From NCBI RefSeq assembly GCF_007280555.1, contig NZ_VKDB01000029.1, positions 1-36,924 on the forward strand: 36,924 nt of DNA, read 5' to 3'. A program made the position numbers and the translations under genes. Below the pieces are notes generated by a model, which saw only the letters and a program-made list of their open reading frames with translations, did no database searches and was not told the origin of the DNA. Shown in pieces: positions 15,734 through 24,544 of this stretch (the first letter of the stretch is position 1; each line of letters begins with the position of its first letter). The stretch comes from Deinococcus detaillensis. GTDB lineage: Bacteria > Deinococcota > Deinococci > Deinococcales > Deinococcaceae.

Positions 15734-17578
15734 TCAAGCGGTTTGGCTGGCCCGGTCCAGATAGCCCGCCGCCTGCAAATTGTAGAGCGCGGCGTAGCGC
15801 CCGTTAAGCGTCATCAGCTCTTCGTGGCTGCCCGCTTCCATCACCTTGCCTTCGTCCAGCACGATAATTTGGTCGGCCAGCCGCACCGTTGAGAAGCGGT
15901 GCGAGATCAGCAAAGTGATCCGGTCACGGGCCTGCTCCCGCAGCGCCTGAATGGTGTCGAACTCGGCGCGGGCGTCCAACGCGGCGGTGGGTTCGTCAAA
16001 CACCAGTACCGAGGCGTCGCGGAAGTACAAGCGGGCCAGTGCCAGGCGTTGCCACTGCCCGCCCGAGAGTTGCCGCCCGCCCTGAAACAGCCGTCCCAGC
16101 GGGGTCTTAAGGCCTTCCGGCAGTTCGTTGACGAAGTCGGCCCCAGCTTGCTCCACGGCGAGTTGCTGGCCGGCCTCGTCGCTCAGGCGCTCAGTTTCGG
16201 CCAGCGAGATATTCTCGCCCGCCTGCATCTGGTACTGGCCGAAGTCTTGAAAGATGATGCTCATCTGCTTTTGCACGCTGCGCGGACTGAAGCGGGCGGC
16301 GTCTTGTCCGTTGAGGAGAATTTTGCCCGCCGTCGGCTCGAAGAGGCGGGTGAGCAGCTTCATGGCCGTCGTTTTGCCCGCGCCGTTCTCGCCCACCAGC
16401 GCCAGCGCCTCGCCGCGCCGAACGGTGAAACTCAGGCCGCGCAGCACGTCGCGCTCGGTCAGCGGGTAGCGGAAAGCCACGTCATGAAACTCGATGGTGT
16501 CAATCGGGCCTTCCCAAACTTCGCCTGCGTCGAGGTCACGGCTGGGCAACTCCAAAAACTCATAGAGGTTTCGCATATACAGCAGATTCTGGTAAATACC
16601 GCTGATGCCGCTCAGCAGGCCCGACAGCGTGCCCTGAATCTGAGCGATGCCCAGCGCGAACAGAGAGAAGTCGCCCACCGTCAGCTGCCCGGCAGCGGCT
16701 CGCCGCAGCACCAGCGCCGAGGCCGCGCCCACCAGCAGCGCCGAAACCAGCGACGCGCCGAGGTTACCCCAGCCGCGCCGCCGCACGATGCTTTCCAATT
16801 GCTTACGGAAGCCGAGGTAATACTCGCGCCACCTCGCCAGTAGATACGGCTCCACGTTAAAGAGGCGCACTTCTTTGACCAAGGTGTCGCTGGTCAGGAT
16901 GCTGCCGAAGTAATTTTGCACGCGGGCGTCGTGGGTTTGCCAGCGCAGCATTCGGTAATTTTCGACCCCAAAACGGCTGGAGACGTAGACCCCCGGCAGC
17001 GCCGAGAGCAAAATCAGCGGTACGATCAGCGGGCCGAGCTGTGCCATCAGGCCGCCCACCGACAGCAGCGTGACGAGGCCGCCTGCGAGCCCGACGATCT
17101 GGGTCGCCACCTGCACTGGCCTCGCGCCGACCTCGCGGTAAGCTTGCTGAAGCCGGTCATAGGTTTCGGCGTTCTCGAAGCGCTCGACTTCCAGCTCGGT
17201 GGCTTTTTGCAAAATCATGGCGCTGATCTGGTGCTGGAGGCTGTCACCCAGCAGTTCGCGGGCCGAGTTTTGCACGGTGCTCAGCACTCCGCTGGTGATG
17301 ACCAAGCCGACTTGTAGGCCCAGCAGCGAGAGCAGCGAACCGTAAGACTCGCTCCCCGTCACCGACTGCGCCACCGCGTTGAGCAGCAGTTTGCTGACAT
17401 ACAAATTGGCGGCGGGCAGCACCGAGGCCAGCAAAGTGGTGAGGGCAAACCAAGTCGTCTGGGCTGGGCTGGCCCGCCACACCAGCCGCAGGGTGGCCGC
17501 CAAGTCTTTGAGTTGCTGGCGCTTTGAAGTCTCGCTGGCGGCAGAAGCTTTGGGCGCGGAGCGCTGCGGAAAAGTCAC
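15734..17578 (-). CDS. ABC exporter half-transporter (membrane plus ATPase domains)
   Basis: A 614-residue fusion protein. Residues about 40-345 form the six-helix type-1 exporter membrane domain, ahead of the nucleotide-binding domain. The ATPase shows Walker A GENGAGKT (396-403), Q-loop Q444, signature LSGGQ (504-508), Walker B VLVFDEP (524-530) and the H-loop H560 in ISHRFSTVR. It probably works as a homodimer, because no partner half-transporter is adjacent. The GTG start at 17578 is preceded by TAAACT only 5 nt away rather than by a ribosome binding site. The cargo (lipid, peptide or drug) cannot be told. Confidence 0.92.
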   Translation of the reverse strand: MTFPQRSAPKASAASETSKRQQLKDLAATLRLVWRASPAQTTWFALTTLLASVLPAANLYVSKLLLNAVAQSVTGSESYGSLLSLLGLQVGLVITSGVLSTVQNSARELLGDSLQHQISAMILQKATELEVERFENAETYDRLQQAYREVGARPVQVATQIVGLAGGLVTLLSVGGLMAQLGPLIVPLILLSALPGVYVSSRFGVENYRMLRWQTHDARVQNYFGSILTSDTLVKEVRLFNVEPYLLARWREYYLGFRKQLESIVRRRGWGNLGASLVSALLVGAASALVLRRAAAGQLTVGDFSLFALGIAQIQGTLSGLLSGISGIYQNLLYMRNLYEFLELPSRDLDAGEVWEGPIDTIEFHDVAFRYPLTERDVLRGLSFTVRRGEALALVGENGAGKTTAMKLLTRLFEPTAGKILLNGQDAARFSPRSVQKQMSIIFQDFGQYQMQAGENISLAETERLSDEAGQQLAVEQAGADFVNELPEGLKTPLGRLFQGGRQLSGGQWQRLALARLYFRDASVLVFDEPTAALDARAEFDTIQALREQARDRITLLISHRFSTVRLADQIIVLDEGKVMEAGSHEELMTLNGRYAALYNLQAAGYLDRASQTA

Positions 17579-17583
17579 ACGCG

Positions 17584-17610
17584 AGTTTAGGGCGTAGCGG
17601 GGCGGGACAA
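17584..17610 (-). promoter_or_regulatory. Candidate short-leader promoter of the ABC exporter gene
   Basis: On the minus strand, TTGTCC (17605-17610) and TAAACT (17584-17589) are separated by 15 bp. The GTG start lies 5 nt after the -10 box, and no Shine-Dalgarno sequence is visible. The short spacer lowers confidence. Confidence 0.35.
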
Positions 17611-17660
17611 GGTAACGAAGGGAGGCAGCGTAGCAACGACCTTGCTAACCCCCTGGCCCC

Positions 17661-19409
17661 TTACCGTCCGTCCAGCTCATCCCAAAAAGCGCAGTGATGC
17701 TGGGCCAGAAAGTCGCCGCTCTGTATGTTGCCCTGCGGCGCGAGCGTCAACCAGTTGGGACGCTGCGGCGTGGTGGCCGCCCATGGGGTCAGTTTTGTCG
17801 AGGGCTCCGCGCCGCTGGGATTGCCGGTCCTGGCAAAATTTGTCCAATACTGCTGCATCTGCTTAGAGAGTTGGCGCTGAACTGGCGTGAAGTCGGCGGG
17901 GTCGGCCAGCCCGCTGAGCGCCGTGCCGAACACGTAAATCAGCTCGGAGGCGTGGTAAGCGCCCAAGCTCGGCACGCTGCGGGTGGGACTGAGCTGACTC
18001 ACGGCCTGCGGATCGCTGAATTCGTAAGCGTAAGTCGGCACGAAGCGGCTGAGCTGCCCGGTCACACTGGCCACCGGGCAGGCAAACAGGCCATCGGTGA
18101 CGACGGCGGCGGCGGTCAAGCCGGTGGTCGGGCGTAGTGTGTCTGGATATTCTTTGATCAGGGTCAGGACTTTGGGCGGGTTGAGTACCGTCAGCAGCCC
18201 CCAGTACAGCGGCGTGCTCATGGCCCGGTCTGCGCCGGCCAGATAAGCGGTGAATAGGGTGCCCTCATCATGGTTGGTGCCGATCAGCACCGGAACGTGC
18301 GTAAACAGGCCGGTTTGGTACGCCTGATAAGGCGAGGTGGGCAATACGGCGTCGCCGTAGATGGGCGGCAGCGCCACCGCGTTGGGCGCACGGCTGCCCG
18401 GCACCGTGACGTTCATCAGCTCGGTGCTGGTTTTGCCGCGCAAGCACTCGGCTCCGGCGGGGGTGTTGGGACAGCCCAAGTCTTGGGTGTAGCGTGCGCC
18501 GATGTCCAGCGCTTGGGTGAGCGGCGCGGTGTTGATGCCCGCCGCGCAGGGGCCGCTTTGCAAAATGGCTTTTTGAAACAGGCCCTGCGACAAAGGTGAA
18601 GTCAGTAAGCCGCACAGCGCAATGCCGCCCGCCGATTCGCCGAAAGCGGTGACATTGTGCGGGTCGCCGCCGAAAGCCGCCGCGTTGCTCTGCACCCACC
18701 GCAGCGCCGCCTGAATATCCATCAGGCCGTAATTGCCGGTTCCTTCCGGGCCGAGCGCGGGCGCGGCCAGAAAGCCCAGCGGCCCGAGACGGTAATTGAG
18801 CGTGATGACCACCACCCCGTACTCACGGGCCAGCACCGAGCCGTCGTAGATACTGCCGGTGCCGGTGTCAAACGAGCCGCCGTGAATCCAGACCATCACC
18901 GGCGCGGCGGTATTTTTAGGCGCGGCATTCTTTTCAGGTGCAGCGGCGTTGAGTGGCGCGTACACGTTGAGATACAAACAGTCCTCGCTGCCGCTCAGCG
19001 TCCGGTCAGGATTGCCTGTGATGGCATTGGGCCGCTGAATACAGATGTCGCCGGGGCGTGAAGCGTCGCGCCGTCCGGGCCAAGCGGGCATGGGCTGCGG
19101 GGCTTTCCAGCGCAGGTCGCCCAGTGGCGGCGCAGCGTAAGGCACGCCCAGAAATTGATTGACGCCCGCCACTTCGCGCCCGCCAAGCAGTCCTGAGGTC
19201 ACACTCGCCTGAATGATGGTGTCGGGATCGGGAAGCGCCAGATTGTCTGCTGGTTGGGCAGATTCAGGTCGAGTTGGTACGGTTTGTGGGGTGAGCGGCG
19301 CAGTCTGGGGTGCCGCCTGAGGTGAGGAGGGTGGAGCCGACTCCTGAGCGTGGGTGAAGCCGCCCAGCAGAGCAAAAAAACCAAGTAAAGTTTGGACGTG
19401 CACTCGCAT
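17661..19409 (-). CDS. Secreted type-B carboxylesterase
   Basis: A 582-residue alpha/beta hydrolase of the carboxylesterase/lipase (COesterase) family. Residues 1-21 are a signal peptide ending THA. A Pro/Gln/Ala-rich linker runs to about residue 60. The catalytic triad is visible as S259 in FGESAGG, E382 in GTNHDEGTLF and H486 in GAYHASEL. The oxyanion segment is WIHGGSFDTG and the family N-terminal signature SEDCLYLNVYAP. Cysteine pairs (for example C123/C144) fit an exported enzyme. The ATG at 19409 has no obvious ribosome binding site. Ester substrates are unknown. Confidence 0.9.
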   Translation of the reverse strand: MRVHVQTLLGFFALLGGFTHAQESAPPSSPQAAPQTAPLTPQTVPTRPESAQPADNLALPDPDTIIQASVTSGLLGGREVAGVNQFLGVPYAAPPLGDLRWKAPQPMPAWPGRRDASRPGDICIQRPNAITGNPDRTLSGSEDCLYLNVYAPLNAAAPEKNAAPKNTAAPVMVWIHGGSFDTGTGSIYDGSVLAREYGVVVITLNYRLGPLGFLAAPALGPEGTGNYGLMDIQAALRWVQSNAAAFGGDPHNVTAFGESAGGIALCGLLTSPLSQGLFQKAILQSGPCAAGINTAPLTQALDIGARYTQDLGCPNTPAGAECLRGKTSTELMNVTVPGSRAPNAVALPPIYGDAVLPTSPYQAYQTGLFTHVPVLIGTNHDEGTLFTAYLAGADRAMSTPLYWGLLTVLNPPKVLTLIKEYPDTLRPTTGLTAAAVVTDGLFACPVASVTGQLSRFVPTYAYEFSDPQAVSQLSPTRSVPSLGAYHASELIYVFGTALSGLADPADFTPVQRQLSKQMQQYWTNFARTGNPSGAEPSTKLTPWAATTPQRPNWLTLAPQGNIQSGDFLAQHHCAFWDELDGR

Positions 19410-19434
19410 GGCCCAGTGTGCACTGCCCAGCCGT

Positions 19435-19453
19435 TGACTTAATGTCAGTTAAG
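19435..19453. promoter_or_regulatory. Overlapping palindromes upstream of the carboxylesterase gene
   Basis: TGAC-N5-GTCA (19435-19447) overlaps CTTAA-N6-TTAAG (19438-19453), 26 bp before the esterase start and about 95 bp before the subtilase start. AT-rich palindromes are scarce in this sequence, so an operator is plausible. The regulator is unknown. Confidence 0.35.
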
Positions 19454-19546
19454 AGAATGTTGGCTTTACTTTTTCTTCACTTTTGTGGATCAGCTGCCGA
19501 ATCTCTTTGGGCTCGGCTGTGCTGCCATTGCCACTTTTGAGCGACA

Positions 19547-20770
19547 ATGAGCACTATGGAACTCTTGCTGCGCGAAAATCCTCAATACGTGATCGTGTTC
19601 GAGTCGGCGACTGGCGACAATGAAACCGTGCTGGCCCGCGTGCTGAACGTGGCTGAGTTGGCTGGCCCCGCCGCGCAAGGCCGCACCTCGCGCACCATTT
19701 TGCAGCAGCGCAACGGTGTTCACGCCCGCGTGTATTCGCGCTTGGCGGTGGCGGTAGCCAATCTGACGCCGCAGCAAGTAGACGAATTGCTGGCCGCGCC
19801 CGAGGTGCGGACGGTGGCCCGCAATCAGCGCCGCCACTTGCCGCCGCTGGTGCTTCCGGATTCAGTTGGCCAGTCTGCGCTGCTTACCGGTACGCTGCCT
19901 GCTTCTTCACCTGTCAACCGCGCTTTAGAGCAGATCGGCCTCGACCCCGCTCGGCAAACCGTGACCGGCAAAAATATCAAGGTGGCGGTGATCGACACCG
20001 GCCTCGATTTGACGCATCCCGACTTTGCTGTGCTGCCCGGCAACAGCCAGAGCTTTGTGCCGGGCGAACCGGACGTGCAAGACCAAAACGGACACGGAAC
20101 CCACTGCGCGGGCGTGATCGCGGGCAAGGCGGTGTCGGCAGGCGGCTTTCGCTACTCGGTGGCTCCAGACACCGAACTGCTGATCGCCAAAGTCCTCGAT
20201 CAGTACGGTCATGGCTACGACGATCAGATTCTGGACGCGATCGACTGGGCCACCGATCAGGGCGCGGACATTTTATCTATGAGCCTCGGCAGCGCCCGGC
20301 AAGTCGGACAGCCTTACAGCGACCCCTACGAGCGGGTGGCGTCCACGCTGCTTTCGCAGGGCATTTTGCTAATCGCAGCGGCGGGCAACGAGAGCCAGCG
20401 CCCGGCTTTGATCGCTCCGGTGGGCAATCCGGCGGCCTGTCCGTCTATTTTGGCAGTGGCGGCGGTGGATGGCCGCGACCAACCGGCATTCTTCAGTTGC
20501 GGAGCGGTGGACGCCGTCGGCAGTGTGGAAGTGGCCGCGCCGGGCGTCGGCGTGTACTCGGCGTGGGTTGGCGGCGGTTACAAGCGGATTTCCGGCACCA
20601 GTATGGCGACGCCGCACGTCGCGGGAGTGGCGGCGCTTTATATGCAGCAGTTTCCTGAGCTTTCGGGCCAAACGTTGTGGGATAGCCTCAAACAGCACGC
20701 CCGTCAGGTCGCCGCGCCCGCCACCGATGTAGGCGCGGGCGTGGTTCAGGTGCCACCCCCACAGGTATGA
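19547..20770 (+). CDS. S8 family serine protease (subtilase) without signal peptide
   Basis: A 407-residue subtilisin-family protease. The catalytic triad is D150 in VAVIDTGLDLTHPDF, H183 in NGHGTHCAGV and S352 in GTSMATPHVAG, with oxyanion N281 in AAAGNES. Residues about 12-95 have the strand/helix pattern of an I9 propeptide (start YVIVFES, later RLAVAVANLTPQQVDELL and EVRTVARNQ). No signal peptide or membrane helix precedes it, so it appears intracellular, or exported by an unseen route. The start may be the ATG at 19547 or the one at 19556. A hairpin terminator follows. The next gene encodes a small protein with an I9-like fold, a possible separate inhibitor. Confidence 0.9.
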   Translation: MSTMELLLRENPQYVIVFESATGDNETVLARVLNVAELAGPAAQGRTSRTILQQRNGVHARVYSRLAVAVANLTPQQVDELLAAPEVRTVARNQRRHLPPLVLPDSVGQSALLTGTLPASSPVNRALEQIGLDPARQTVTGKNIKVAVIDTGLDLTHPDFAVLPGNSQSFVPGEPDVQDQNGHGTHCAGVIAGKAVSAGGFRYSVAPDTELLIAKVLDQYGHGYDDQILDAIDWATDQGADILSMSLGSARQVGQPYSDPYERVASTLLSQGILLIAAAGNESQRPALIAPVGNPAACPSILAVAAVDGRDQPAFFSCGAVDAVGSVEVAAPGVGVYSAWVGGGYKRISGTSMATPHVAGVAALYMQQFPELSGQTLWDSLKQHARQVAAPATDVGAGVVQVPPPQV

Positions 20771-20794
20771 AGTTCTATGAAGTAAAGTGAGTAA

Positions 20795-20829
20795 AAGGGG
20801 GCGACTTTGTCAGGGTCGCCCTTTCTTTT
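20795..20829 (+). terminator. Rho-independent terminator after the subtilase gene
   Basis: The stem GGGCGAC (20799-20805) / GTCGCCC (20815-20821) with a 9-nt loop is followed by TTTCTTTT (20822-20829). It lies about 25 bp after the stop codon. Confidence 0.8.
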
Positions 20830-21070
20830 GGTTCTTGCTTTTGAGTTTCGACAACGGTGTCGGCTTTGCTTTTGTGCCACTCAAGGGCTGAGAACCGTCT
20901 TCGTCAATCGACTACCCGGCAATTGTTCTGCTCAAATCATAATATAATATCCGTATTATATTAAAGCCTACTTTCCTTGAAGAAGACGCAAAGAACTTAA
21001 AGGACTTTCGGGTGAGAACAACAATTGGACGCGGTTTTTGGATTAAGCTGTGGTTTGGAGGCCCGTCACG
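20830..21070. other. Intergenic, AT-rich in its middle
   Basis: Contains no gene that I can support. It holds a strong AT palindrome (20940-20963) and, next to the following gene, a GGAGG ribosome binding site at 21057-21061. Confidence 0.5.
20940..20963. promoter_or_regulatory. Perfect AT-only inverted repeat (operator/promoter candidate)
   Basis: TAATATAATA (20940-20949) and its exact complement TATTATATTA (20954-20963) flank TCCG. TATAAT reads on both strands inside it (20943-20948 plus; 20955-20960 minus). It lies 107 bp upstream of the small I9-like gene, in otherwise GC-rich DNA. Confidence 0.55.
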
Positions 21071-21388
21071 ATGTCCAGTCCAGCACTCACCAAACAACCT
21101 GCTCAGGCCGAACGAAACCAGCCGCTTCAGGGACAAAGCAGTTCAAAAGGGCGCAAAGTTCAGAAAGTGCACGTCACTTTGAGAGCTGAAGTCTGTGCCT
21201 CACCTGCCGCGCTGCAAGAAACGTTGCAGCACATCGAGCGGGTGGCGGGCCTAGTGAGTCAAAATACCCGGCGCGTAGAGCGCTACGGTATCCTCAGCGG
21301 CGAAATGGACGCGGGCCGCATTCCTGACTTGGAAGCGGTGCAGGGCGTTCAGTCGGTGAGCTTAGACCAGTTGCAACGGGCACTTTAA
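21071..21388 (+). CDS. Small protein resembling an I9 (subtilase propeptide-type) inhibitor
   Basis: A 105-residue protein with no signal peptide. After a 30-residue polar, disordered-looking N-terminus (many Q, S, K) comes a compact domain. It has strand VHVTLRAEV, helix SPAALQETLQHIERVAG, strand VERYGILSGEMD, helix RIPDLEAV and strand VQSVSLDQ. That beta-alpha-beta-beta-alpha-beta layout and the G(I/V)LSG and GVxSV spacing match I9 propeptides, including the N-terminal region of the adjacent subtilase. Function is inferred from fold-like pattern and neighbourhood only; no clear homologue is recognised. The ATG at 21071 follows GGAGG by 9 nt. It is in the same direction as the subtilase but beyond a terminator, so it is separately transcribed. 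Confidence 0.75.
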   Translation: MSSPALTKQPAQAERNQPLQGQSSSKGRKVQKVHVTLRAEVCASPAALQETLQHIERVAGLVSQNTRRVERYGILSGEMDAGRIPDLEAVQGVQSVSLDQLQRAL

Positions 21389-21413
21389 CCCAGTATTGCA
21401 AGAACTCAGGTTC

Positions 21414-22187
21414 TCAGGCGGGCTGTGTTTCGGCCAGCCAAGTTTCAAATGTCTTGCGCCCCCGCGCCGCCTGAGCATCGGTGAGTGCGCCGCCCGCGAT
21501 GGCTTTAAAGACAGGCAGGGGGAAGCTCAAGGCTTTGACGGGCTTGGATTTTTTGCTGGCTCTGAGGTGCTGGCGGGCCAAATATTCTAGGGTCAGCAAC
21601 TGCGGCCCCACCCATTCTTCCACGCCGGGTTGACCTCTGAGGGCGTGCTGAGCGAGTGCGGCGGCCACTTCGCCGATGTCCACAGGCTGCAGCGTTCCCA
21701 CCGGAACCACAACGAGTGGCCCGCCTTCTAAGCCGCTGAGCAACTCGGCCACGAACGGATGAAACTGGGCGGCGCGGAAGATGGAGAAGGGCAAGCCGCT
21801 CTCTGTCAGCATTGACTCGGCTTGCGCTTTGGCGGCGTAATAGCCAAACCCCGGCACCCGCGCCGCGCCCACAATCCCGACCTGGATAAAATGGCGCGTC
21901 CCCGCCGCTAGGCTGTAACTGTGGAGCCGCACCACCCCCGGCAGATCGCGCTTGGGCCGCTGCGGGTCGTGGGCGGTGTGAAGGACGGTGTCCACGTTTC
22001 TGAAGGCGTCCGCCAAGCCCGCGCCGCTGACGTAATCGCCCTGCGCCCACTCGTAAGCGGGATCAGGGTGACTTGGAAGCTGCCGAGTCAGGATGCGTAC
22101 CCTCAGACCTTCCTCCACCAGTTCACGCGCCGCCCGTTGCCCCAGCTTTCCCGTTCCGCCGGTTAGAAGTACCCGTCGGTTGGTCAT
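21414..22187 (-). CDS. NmrA-like NAD(P)-binding oxidoreductase (atypical SDR)
   Basis: A 257-residue Rossmann-fold protein. The nucleotide loop GGTGKLGQ is at residues 10-17, followed by an Arg-rich strand end (RVRILTR) that suggests NADP. The YYAAKAQAE segment stands where SDRs have YxxxK. It belongs to the NmrA/HSCARG-like atypical group, which includes redox sensors and quinone or flavonoid reductases. GGAGGTGA before the ATG at 22187 is an excellent ribosome binding site. It is the second gene of a two-gene run, 26 bp after the amidohydrolase-family gene. The substrate is unknown. Confidence 0.87.
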   Translation of the reverse strand: MTNRRVLLTGGTGKLGQRAARELVEEGLRVRILTRQLPSHPDPAYEWAQGDYVSGAGLADAFRNVDTVLHTAHDPQRPKRDLPGVVRLHSYSLAAGTRHFIQVGIVGAARVPGFGYYAAKAQAESMLTESGLPFSIFRAAQFHPFVAELLSGLEGGPLVVVPVGTLQPVDIGEVAAALAQHALRGQPGVEEWVGPQLLTLEYLARQHLRASKKSKPVKALSFPLPVFKAIAGGALTDAQAARGRKTFETWLAETQPA

Positions 22188-22213
22188 CTGCTCACCTCCG
22201 GTTCAGTCTTGGT

Positions 22214-23011
22214 TTAGCCCACCACCGCCAGCGCCAAGTCGGCAAACACCTCAAACGCCGCGTTGAGCCTCGCCAACTGCTGAGGCTGCACCTGACCGTC
22301 CGGCGTGAGGTAAAGACCCGCGTTGACTTCTATCCCAAAGGCTGCCGCGCCGCTTTGACGGGCGTGGCGCACGCTGATGGCGTCGGCGCTCCACGGATCA
22401 TTGACGGCGACCCGCGTGAAAGTCTCGCCGGTCAGCACCTGCGCGAAAGCTTGTTCGGCGGCGTTTTGAAGGGCCGTGAATTGGGCTGCTGGAAACGAGG
22501 GTTCGGCGGGCGTGCCGAGCATCAAGGTGATGCCGGGGCGCGGCTTTCCGGTGTCTGGCCCCAGTGACGGGCCGTAGGGAGCCATGCTGTGGCCCACAAT
22601 CAGGAGGCGCTTGCCGATCAGCGCCGCGCTCAGGCCCGCTTCAAAAGGATCCCAAATGGCCCTGAGCCGCGCTTCTCTGGCTTCCGGCGAGAAGCTGAAC
22701 CCCGATGGATACAGCGGCGAGCGGGCAAAATCAAAGAGCTTGAGCACGCCGTTGTCGCTCTCGTCATTTCGTTCGCGGTTGAGGTCGGCGGCAAAGCGGC
22801 TCCAGGGCGCACTCAGGTGCGCGGCGTTTGGCACATTGAAAATCAAGTCGGTATACGGATCGCCTTCCAAAAAGACGCGGCGTAAAAAGGCTTCGCGCTT
22901 GTCGGTATCAAAAGCGTCTGCGCCCAGCATGGTTCGCAGCACCTCTGGCGGCAGCGCTCCGGACGAATGCGGGGTAACGATCAGTAAGTTGGAGCGGTGC
23001 GAATCAGGCAT
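22214..23011 (-). CDS. N-formylglutamate amidohydrolase family protein
   Basis: A 265-residue protein with the family (HutG-like, PF05013) features: TPHSSG near the N-terminus supplying a zinc-binding His, then FAADLNRERND, and later VGHSMAPYGP. In histidine degradation, members release formate from N-formylglutamate, but many genomic members have other, unknown amide or peptide substrates. No hut genes are adjacent, so the histidine role is not supported here. The ATG at 23011 gives the best N-terminus; an ATG at 23029 is also possible. It is divergent from the broken secreted-protein gene. Confidence 0.82.
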   Translation of the reverse strand: MPDSHRSNLLIVTPHSSGALPPEVLRTMLGADAFDTDKREAFLRRVFLEGDPYTDLIFNVPNAAHLSAPWSRFAADLNRERNDESDNGVLKLFDFARSPLYPSGFSFSPEAREARLRAIWDPFEAGLSAALIGKRLLIVGHSMAPYGPSLGPDTGKPRPGITLMLGTPAEPSFPAAQFTALQNAAEQAFAQVLTGETFTRVAVNDPWSADAISVRHARQSGAAAFGIEVNAGLYLTPDGQVQPQQLARLNAAFEVFADLALAVVG

Positions 23012-23140
23012 AACCTGAGAGTAAAGCATTGTGCAGGACACAGCCGCCAAGGGAACCGAAAAGCCCTGCGCTGAACAGACCAGTAAAATGTGGCCTAGGG
23101 TACTTGTCTAACAGAAGTAATGAGAAGAAAGTAACTTTAT

Positions 23141-23594
23141 ATGAAAAATAGACTTGCGTTTTTGGTAAGCACCTGCGCTTTATCGCTTGTCTCTCCAGTC
23201 CTGGCTCTGGCCGCTGGCCGCTGGTCATATGACCAAGTCTAATCTGACTGGCATGGTTCTTCCAAAGAACGCCCTTCAGGTGACTGACATAAAAGCCACC
23301 ACGCCATTCAATCAGTATTTGAGAGACGTTGCCATTCAGTTGGGCGGGAGTTGTGAACACTCCGAATTCCTGATGTGGAAGGGTGGAGATTCTGAAGCCT
23401 TGACCGGTGCTCTGGCTGGTTCCAGTGCTGCTGCGGGTTATACGATTAAGAATTTTGAAGATCTCGATGCAGCGGTTATCAAAGGCACCACCGGTTTTCA
23501 AGAGTTCGCTATGGCTTCCAGCAAAAACAGCTACGCGGCGGTGTGGGTCACCAGCTCCGACGACGTGATGCTCGGCTGGTGCAACGTCAAGTAG
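23141..23594 (+). pseudogene. Small secreted protein gene, frameshifted by a 7-bp tandem duplication
   Basis: The ATG at 23141 begins a typical signal peptide (MKNRLAFLVSTCALSLVSP, then VLALAAG) but hits a stop after 33 codons (at 23240-23242). The rest of a protein continues in another frame to the stop at 23592-23594. The switch lies exactly at two tandem copies of CTGGCCG (23207-23220, followed by CTGG). Removing one copy joins the frames into a 148-residue secreted protein reading ...LALAAGHMTKSNLTG. The remainder has two cysteines (CEHSEF, GWCNVK) and no recognisable domain. G+C is visibly lower than in neighbours. It could be a pseudogene, a phase-variable gene or an assembly error. Confidence 0.75.
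23207..23224 (+). repeat. Short tandem repeat CTGGCCG (2.6 copies)
   Basis: Two full 7-bp units at 23207-23213 and 23214-23220, followed by CTGG. Because 7 is not a multiple of 3, copy number sets the reading frame of the surrounding gene. Confidence 0.85.
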
Positions 23595-23596
23595 TG

Positions 23597-23611
23597 ACAG
23601 GAACTTCCTGT
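23597..23611. terminator. Perfect palindrome after the broken gene (weak terminator or operator)
   Basis: ACAGGAA (23597-23603), C, TTCCTGT (23605-23611), two bases after the stop codon at 23594. A realistic stem would be ACAGG/CCTGT with a 5-nt loop. The following sequence is A/T-rich but lacks a T-run. It is located between convergent genes. Confidence 0.35.
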
Positions 23612-23668
23612 AAATTAAGGCAGGTGTTCCAGACGGAGGCGAACTGATTTCAGCGATCACCGTCCCAC

Positions 23669-24460
<792 letters not shown>

Positions 24461-24463
24461 TTA

Positions 24464-24481
24464 CCGTACCACTTCCGTACC
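24464..24481. promoter_or_regulatory. Direct repeats at the gntR start (autoregulatory operator candidate)
   Basis: CCGTACC occurs at 24464-24470 and again at 24475-24481, 11 bp apart (one helical turn), immediately upstream of the regulator's start codon. Each contains the palindrome GTAC. Confidence 0.4.
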
Positions 24482-24512
24482 AACCGGGAGCAGGAACATG
24501 CCGATTAGCGCT

Positions 24513-24544
24513 GACCACGCTTGCAAGTGGTCTAGGAATGGTCT
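24513..24544. promoter_or_regulatory. Operator array of GGTC half-sites in the peptide-transporter promoter
   Basis: GACCAC (24513-24518) and GTGGTC (24527-24532) form a perfect inverted repeat with an 8-bp spacer that contains the -35 box. TGGTCT at 24528-24533 recurs at 24539-24544, 11 bp apart, the second copy touching the -10 box. AGTGGTCTAG matches half of the TGGTCTAGACCA site known for the DasR/NagR group of HutC regulators. Confidence 0.55.

Noticed and set aside
23276..23292. Partial match (13 of 17) to the Deinococcus radiation-desiccation response motif TTATGTCATTGACATAA
   Set aside because: Lies inside the reading frame of the small secreted protein, only one half-site is intact, and no gene start is close by; likely chance.
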